DNA from: Anastatus disparis
Lineage: Eukaryota > Arthropoda > Insecta > Hymenoptera > Eupelmidae
Assembly (NCBI GenBank): GCA_017163975.1
Contig: JAFFSR010000221.1
Span: 1,798,001-1,862,000 of the forward strand
Length of the DNA stretch: 64,000 nucleotides
Reading direction: 5' to 3'
Shown piece by piece: positions 57,301 through 64,000 of the stretch. Position 1 is the first letter of the stretch; each line of letters starts with the position of its first letter. A program made the position numbers and the translations under genes. A model generated the notes under the pieces. The model made no database searches, was not told the origin of the DNA, and was given only the letters and a program-made list of their open reading frames with translations.

Positions 57301-60300
57301 CTTAATTTATCTTTTTTGAATAAATTGTATTTGAAGCTTCCAGTGGCTGAATTTAAAGGTCATCACAAGTTTATATTTTAGAAACAGTTAAATATACATG
57401 CTAAAGTTCAAATTAACAAGAAAACTCAAATACACAGAGCCCCGAAACATAAAATTAAAGTTAAACAAGAGTATTTGAAGTTAACAATTTGAGCTTCGAT
57501 CATCCTCTAAACACCAAATCAACTTCCTTAACTATAACAGCAGAACCTCCTTAAGCCCGACACTCATTAAAACCAGAGCAATTCCAATAAATCGAAATTA
57601 CAAGAATCAAGCGCTGAATATACAATTATAAGTAACTAACAAGAGCCAGAAGGTGCTAAAGATGAAGAATAAAAAAAGAAAAGAGAAACGTTTGAGAAAC
57701 TATTATTTCCTAGTTTGAGCTTCTTCTTCTTATTCTTAACTTTACCAACCACGCGATTTCCTCATTTACCCGAGACCCTATATACCCCCTCCTTCATTTT
57801 TTTTTCTCCAAGAATCCTTATCTTAGTTAAACTATCATTGCATCTAGCACGAAACGTCCGTGTACAGCTATTACACGTATAATCTTCGCAGCAACCACCG
57901 CAAGGATGCGGTTATATAGCTCGGCATTGAAAAGGGTGGAGAACGGTATACGTAGATTTTAGTTTTGTAATCCAACCTAAGGAAAAGGGAGATTAACCGT
58001 TAACTTCGTTCCACGTCAATTCCTATAGGTTTATACGTGTGTATATATACCTAATAATGTCTCGGGTGTATGTATATAAAAGCTTCTGGTTACCGTCTCA
58101 CAGTGCATTAATGTATGCGCGTGAAATAGATTTATCCACAAGTATTTTACGAGAGATTCATAGGACGATTAAAGCTTTGGGGTATATAGATTATAATTTA
58201 GTCGGGAGGTTTTACGAGCTAGGATGGTATAGTTAGGATATGTAGGTAAGGTAATAATTATATGCTACCAAGGATAATGATTGTCGCATCAAAATCGTTA
58301 ATAATTTAAGGATAATGATTTTATGCACTTATAAAAAGAAATCATAACAGTTAAATCGCGATGAATTAAGGCCCAAAATTTTCATAACAGTTGAGTCAAA
58401 AAAGAATATTTCTTAACAGTTGAAAAATATTCATTAATGTGCGCTGACTGACAAACGTATATACTCGAATCTCGAGGACACGGACAATCAATTAAAACAT
58501 TAAAAAGAAAGTCTTGACTTTTTAAATATATTTATTTATAAGTTTCTATGATTAGTATTTTATGCTTAATATTCTATATCTATGAAGTGTGCTTGTTTAA
58601 AGTTTAACTTTGAGGTTATGTTTCGCTGTCATAAAAAATTTTCTAAATTTATGAAGCACTCACGGTGAATTTCCCATTTCTTAACTATTAATCAACAGAA
58701 ATTTCGTCGATTTTGACAGTTACTTCGCCGAGCTAACTATTATGATTTCTTTCTATGAGTGCAGATTTTATTTTTGACACCTCTTTCTAAAGTTTGATTT
58801 AGTGAAATTTTACTAATTGAAGGTTGATTATTAATTCGCTACATATTTGTTAAGATAATTTCTATTTTTATAATTCATTTTAAGTTGATTGTAATTTTAT
58901 AATAATTGAAATTTTGAAATATCTACAAATACAATTGTAGATAAAATCAATTATAGAAATTAATAAAATTTCATCTATATTAAAGAAGGTTTGAAACTGA
59001 ACAAGGAAACCTAAATAAAAATCTGCATTAAATCATAATATAATACGAAGATATTATTCTAGAAAAAAAATGTACCTACTCATAAAGAACAATAAATGAT
59101 ATATTTTTCATTATTTCAAATAGTGTGTATAAATTAATTACATTGTAAAGGACAACTACTTGACGAATCTAAAAAATTGCCATGTTTAATAAAGTCCCTT
59201 TATTATTACTTTGAAGTTCGAGCGCACGTACATTAATTTGTCGTAGTACAATTAGTCCTGTTAAATAACAGTATTTCATAAGTTTAATTTCAAAGAGTTT
59301 ATTGTTACAATGGGTAGTGTTATTTAATTTTGAAATTATTTGTTATCGTCGCAATAAAAAAGGAGGTTAAAAAAATTTTAAAACAGAAAATAGTAGATTT
59401 GCAAAAACACATTAAAACTTTAAAAGCGTAAGCGTAGAAAGCGTACAAAATCTCTTTGGTTTTATGAAATTATAAGTTTGTTCATAATTCAACGATTAAA
59501 AAGCTTAGTAATTACAGTTAATAAACTGCTTACGCATTATAACAAAGTTCATAATCTTTAAATTTATAAGCGGATATAACGTCGGATCAAATGATCGAAA
59601 GTATAAGTGTCAATACAGCATTTTTAAAAAAATATATTTTCCAATGATAATCAACGTAATTGATTAAAAGTCTCGAATAAACGTAATCAATTTTGAACTT
59701 TCTTTAAACATTTTCATAGAGGATAAAGTCATAAAGTTTTATCATAGTTTCAAGAGGATTGAATAGATAGTTAAAGGCCGAGAATATTTTAAAGTTCATT
59801 TAGGTATTTGATGAATTGATGATTTAATGGCCTCCAAACTTCAGCGTACACGTACATAATAACAATTTTATCTGCAAAACAGATTTTATTACAAATTTTG
59901 TTGTAATAAGTTGCTTTACTTTTTTTTTAATACTTTTTTTATTTCGTTGAAACTGATACTTTTTCTTCAGGGGAAAAATTTTTTCATAACTTTTTTTTAT
60001 TACGCACTGTACGACAGCGTTGTTTTTTTCTTGACTTTCAATAAAGAAACAATTTTTCTTAGCAACAAAAGTTCTAGCTTTAAGACACAATTTAACTCTG
60101 CGTAAAAAGTTTACGCATTTTCGGAATATTTTCAGCCTTTAATTATGAGCACATTATGGCAAGAAAAATTATATTTAATAATAAGCTGTTTCGAAAATAA
60201 CATATCAAAGCATAAATTATTATAAAATTAAAATCAATTTCTAATTTCGTTTTAAAATACGACATGATCTACCTGCACTGTTCACGGTAATATTAGAAAC

Positions 60301-63300
60301 TCTGATGATATTATCCAATAATTCTTATGAATTTATTCCGACTTTAATAAAACTGAATTTCTATTTACGTTTTAAAAATAATTAGAACATAAATAAAACT
60401 TTCTTCATTTTCCAGTGAATATCACAACTGTAAAGAGCCGCTGCTTTAAAATGAACTAAATATAAAGAATTCCTTTCCATTTGTTTTCATCTTTGAGCAA
60501 AAAAAAGAGAAAAAAAAATAATAATAATAGAAGAGGCAAAACTAAAACTCTTTTACCTTTTAACAACGATGCTTCATGAAATTTCAAATAAACTTTTGCC
60601 ACACTGGGACGACGCCTTCATCAGGCTACCTTTTTCATTTCCCTTTCTTTCTTTCACCGGCTACCTCAACGTATAATATGCAAAAGGAGTAATATACAAC
60701 TGCACGAGACGAGAAAGAAAAGAGTAAAACTAAAAAAAAAGGAAAGAATAGAGTCTTCTTTAGTTAAGAATGAAGAACAGCTCTTTTTCTACAATTGTTG
60801 TTTTTTTTTCTTCATCTAATGTCTCCGTCATTTTGATTTGCCTTCTTTTTTTTACAAACTTTTACAAACAATATGAAGAAAATTTCCAAGATGTTACCTT
60901 ATAGAAAATATGTATGCAAATTTTACGTCTCGAGAGAATTCGATCTTCGTCTATACACGTTTGTAAATTTCACAAGGGACCCGTAGCACCCGCAACCAAT
61001 TCAAATATTCCTTATTCCATCGATTTCTAATATTATATCAAATCTTGGGATTCGTGCGAAGAAAATTTCCACATAGAAATCTCTTTCGATGCGTGTACTG
61101 GTCTCTTTTTTTGCGAAGGTAATATACATTTAAAGGGGAATGGTTTGTTTTCCTTTTTTACATAGCGAGTAAGGTCAGAGATGTTTTTTAAAAAATAGAC
61201 ACATTATTTCGGTATGTTTTTTCAGTACTATTTTTTTATATGGGAATAGGGTCACCTTTGTGTCGGTGAAAAGTTTTTATTTTCTTTATCAAGTCGTTGT
61301 TTAAACGGCTATGGATACGAGAAGAAAAAAAAAGTTGTTCCTTTTTTTTTTTTAACATTGAGTTGAAAAAGTCAATTTTGTAGAGGTGACGCAAAAAAAT
61401 CTTTGAAGGATAAGAAGGACCGTGTAGTAACCTTTTTCTATCACGCGTATCTTTAAATTTTCATCGAGATATTTTCAAAGGTAAATTTGTTTTTTTTTCA
61501 TGTCCAACTATCGCTCACGGAATTAAATAATCAATAAAGCTTAAATTTTATTCTGTTATCCCATCCTTATTATATAAATATTTAAATAACTTGAAATTTT
61601 CATCAATCCAGCTCTAAATTTAGTTATACGAAGCTTTTATCGTATTCTCTTTTACGTCTGTTTTAAAATTAAGAAGCCACATCGTCTATTCGTGCGCAAG
61701 CATAACGTTTCGCCGTTCAGATTCCTTCTTTTGTTTTTTTTTTTATTCTTCAACGTTTTAATAATTCTATCCTTATGAAAACCGTCTGACTTAAACGCAT
61801 GAATAAGTTATGGGCATTGAGAAACAAACATTTTTCATTAGATTAAAAATTCAAAATGAATCTAAAGAAAATTAATGACGGTACCAAAAGAGCTTTATTC
61901 ACACTTATAACTCACGGAATATCAATTATTAAAGCTGTAAACAAAATAAAAAATTACCAAGTCTCTTTTTTCTCTTTATTTAATGAGACAAGTATTGATA
62001 TTTGGAAATACATGTGAGTATGGTCTAAAAATTTTTTTTTTTTCAACTAAATAAGTAAGAAAGATGAGATGCTGTTTGAAAGTGGAGATGTTGAATAATA
62101 TGATAAATAATCTTTCGACACTCGTGTAGAGAGCGAAAGAGAATTATGTAAATTTTTACTACAACAGAGGTAAGTTAATGCATATTTTACAGGCACATAT
62201 ATTCATGCGTACGTACGAGCAATCTTTAACGCAAATATGCGCATACATTTTGCAAATTTTAGCGTAAAATAATATTTTCGTGTTAACAATAGATTGATAA
62301 CATTTTTTCTTGCTCTCTTACTTTTTGGTCGGTTTGGCTTAGTTTATATTTAAGTATGAAGAAATTATGTTTCGTATGCAAGTTAAATAAATTGCTAAAA
62401 TTATGTTTTTTAATCAAGGGAAAAATTATTGAAATGTTTTAATAGTTTAAAATCGATATTTTCTGTTAGAATATTATTTGTTAAAGTACGTGATCAGTTT
62501 CATATAAAATTTTTTCAATTAGATATCAAAAGAAAGTGTAATTGAAATAATAATTTTTATTAATATTAATTTATCGGATTAAATGATAGTTTTATTTTTG
62601 AAAAAATTCCAATAAAAACTTTTAACATCGTCTTACACAAACGAAAGCCATTACAAAACTGTGTAACGATGTAAAAATCCATTTATATTTTTCCTTCCGA
62701 ACTGTTAATTCTTCATTGTTGAACTCGCCGATGGGAAATTAACACTTGAGTACCGTGGGGATTGTTGAAGGAGTGAAAGAATGAAAAAAAAAAATAGAAA
62801 TTGGTAAACAAGGAATGCATGAACTGTTAAACGATTGGCGACACGTGTACCACCCACGTCACTTCGAATAATGTAAATAGAAAAAAAAAACTAACAAAGT
62901 ATTAAAAACTATCGAGAAGGAACAAAGCCCATTAATATCGTTTCAGCGAGCAATTTTCTTCTTTTTTTGCTTTTTTTCGACCTAACGAAAAAGAAAGGTT
63001 GGCAAAAGGTGCACTATTTATTCTTGTCACTTGGTGTATTTATATTTTACAGATTATTTTTATTTTCATTCTGACGCCTTTTTTCCGTTGCATAGGATGA
63101 TAGAAGAGAAATATTTACAGAGTCAAGTATCGAAAGCTTTTTATAGTGCAGTTCTCAGGGATTTTATGGATTTGAAATTTCGATGAAGAATGCATTGAAA
63201 TTTCATTATGAATCAATAACTGAGATAAATAATTTATTAAAAGGTTTTTTAAAGAAAAAAAAAAATTAATATTCAAATTAAAGGTTGACGATTGTTAAAA

Positions 63301-64000
63301 GCGTCGAAAGTTAAGGGTTTTCATTTTGTCGAATTTGAATAACAAATACGTTGGTTAACGCTTTAATCCATACGAATTTCACCATTCATATTTAATATTC
63401 GCACGTACGATTCACGTGTATTAAGAAATTCATTTGCATTTTCGAGATACGAAATTCATTTTATTTGGAAATATTTACAACGTCATTTTACAATGATTTT
63501 TGGATTAAACATGCAAACGAGCGAATTTGTTTTATATGCTAAGTATTTCTGATACTTTGAATTTCGGGATGGAAGCTCGAACGTAAATAAATTCTAACGA
63601 AATGCTTTGAAATTACATTGAATTTCGGATAACAACTATGCTCGTTGAAAATTATTTCAAGTGTGAAATCGTTGTATTCAAGAATTCGAAATGTTAAGCA
63701 TCAAATTAATCAATAGCGTTAACTGCAATGAATTTAATGAAGATTATAATACCAGAAATTTCTATCGACTATATCATCATTTGTTTGAATCGTAATTATT
63801 TTTAACATTCAATTGTATCAAAATTAATTATAAAAATTATATAAAAGTTATTTTTATTGAAATCTGTACAATAATAGAATTTTGAACCAAGTGCACAAGG
63901 TCTTCTAATGCGATAGCTCTTAAATTAAACAGAAATAATTTGATAGGTAACAGAAGTCTTTTTGGTTTAAAAATTTCGTAATTTTGCTTATAGTAGAAAA

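Larger units (their letters stand above)
50132..64000. other. AT-rich non-coding region, 3' part of window
   Basis: No supported gene in nearly 14 kb. The longest frames (up to about 103 codons) are compositionally biased. It contains a hairpin at 50212-50285, a (GT)n run at 54288-54306, a G-rich patch near 55395-55440, pyrimidine tracts near 56405-56435 and many A/T tracts. It may be intergenic or intronic. Confidence 0.65.

Overview
The window looks like AT-rich nuclear DNA from an insect. It is full of homopolymer runs, microsatellites such as (AT)n, (GA)n and (GT)n, and short non-autonomous transposons. The only convincing protein-coding genes are four intronless members of the arthropod ionotropic receptor (IR) family. 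A parasitoid or other hymenopteran would fit, but nothing here fixes the order, so this is a guess.

Layout: bases 1 to about 33,800 are a gene desert. They hold low-complexity DNA, three copies of one tRNA-derived SINE (7826-8020 on +, 15347-15538 and 19330-19520 on -), two elements bounded by TTAA (12683-13111, and more weakly 13219-13488), two TA-flanked inverted-repeat elements (11203-11663 and 20480-20653), and a long GC-richer inverted repeat (about 32150-32316). A (CT)n/CpG-rich patch near 24.9-25.9 kb might be a promoter or 5' region of a gene outside the window, but this is unproven.

Bases 33,800 to 50,118 carry the array: genes 1-4 at 34540-36435, 39111-41027, 43055-44941 and 46999-48915, all on +, each 628-638 codons in one exon. 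Genes 1 and 3 resemble each other, as do genes 2 and 4, and the spacers follow the same pattern. The array therefore arose in two steps: one gene became a pair, and the pair (about 8 kb) was then duplicated in tandem. Each protein has a signal peptide, a divergent ligand-binding region, M1, a pore segment, M3, the S2 lobe and M4. They are expected to be chemosensory channel subunits that work with a co-receptor such as IR25a or IR8a, which is not in this window. The membrane and pore DNA is nearly identical in all four copies while the ligand-binding lobes differ, and gene 4 carries a block that matches gene 3. Both point to gene conversion.

Because the spacers are duplicated, they show clean filled and empty sites for several insertions: two CCCTGG-ended elements with 2-bp target duplications (36913-37083 and 37516-38063), one TA-flanked element (42186-42561) and one GC-rich 171-bp insert (41267-41437). 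A 61-62 codon ORF recurs in the spacers after genes 1 and 3 and is cut off after gene 4, exactly where the array ends.

Bases 50,132 to 64,000 are again AT-rich with no gene that I can support.
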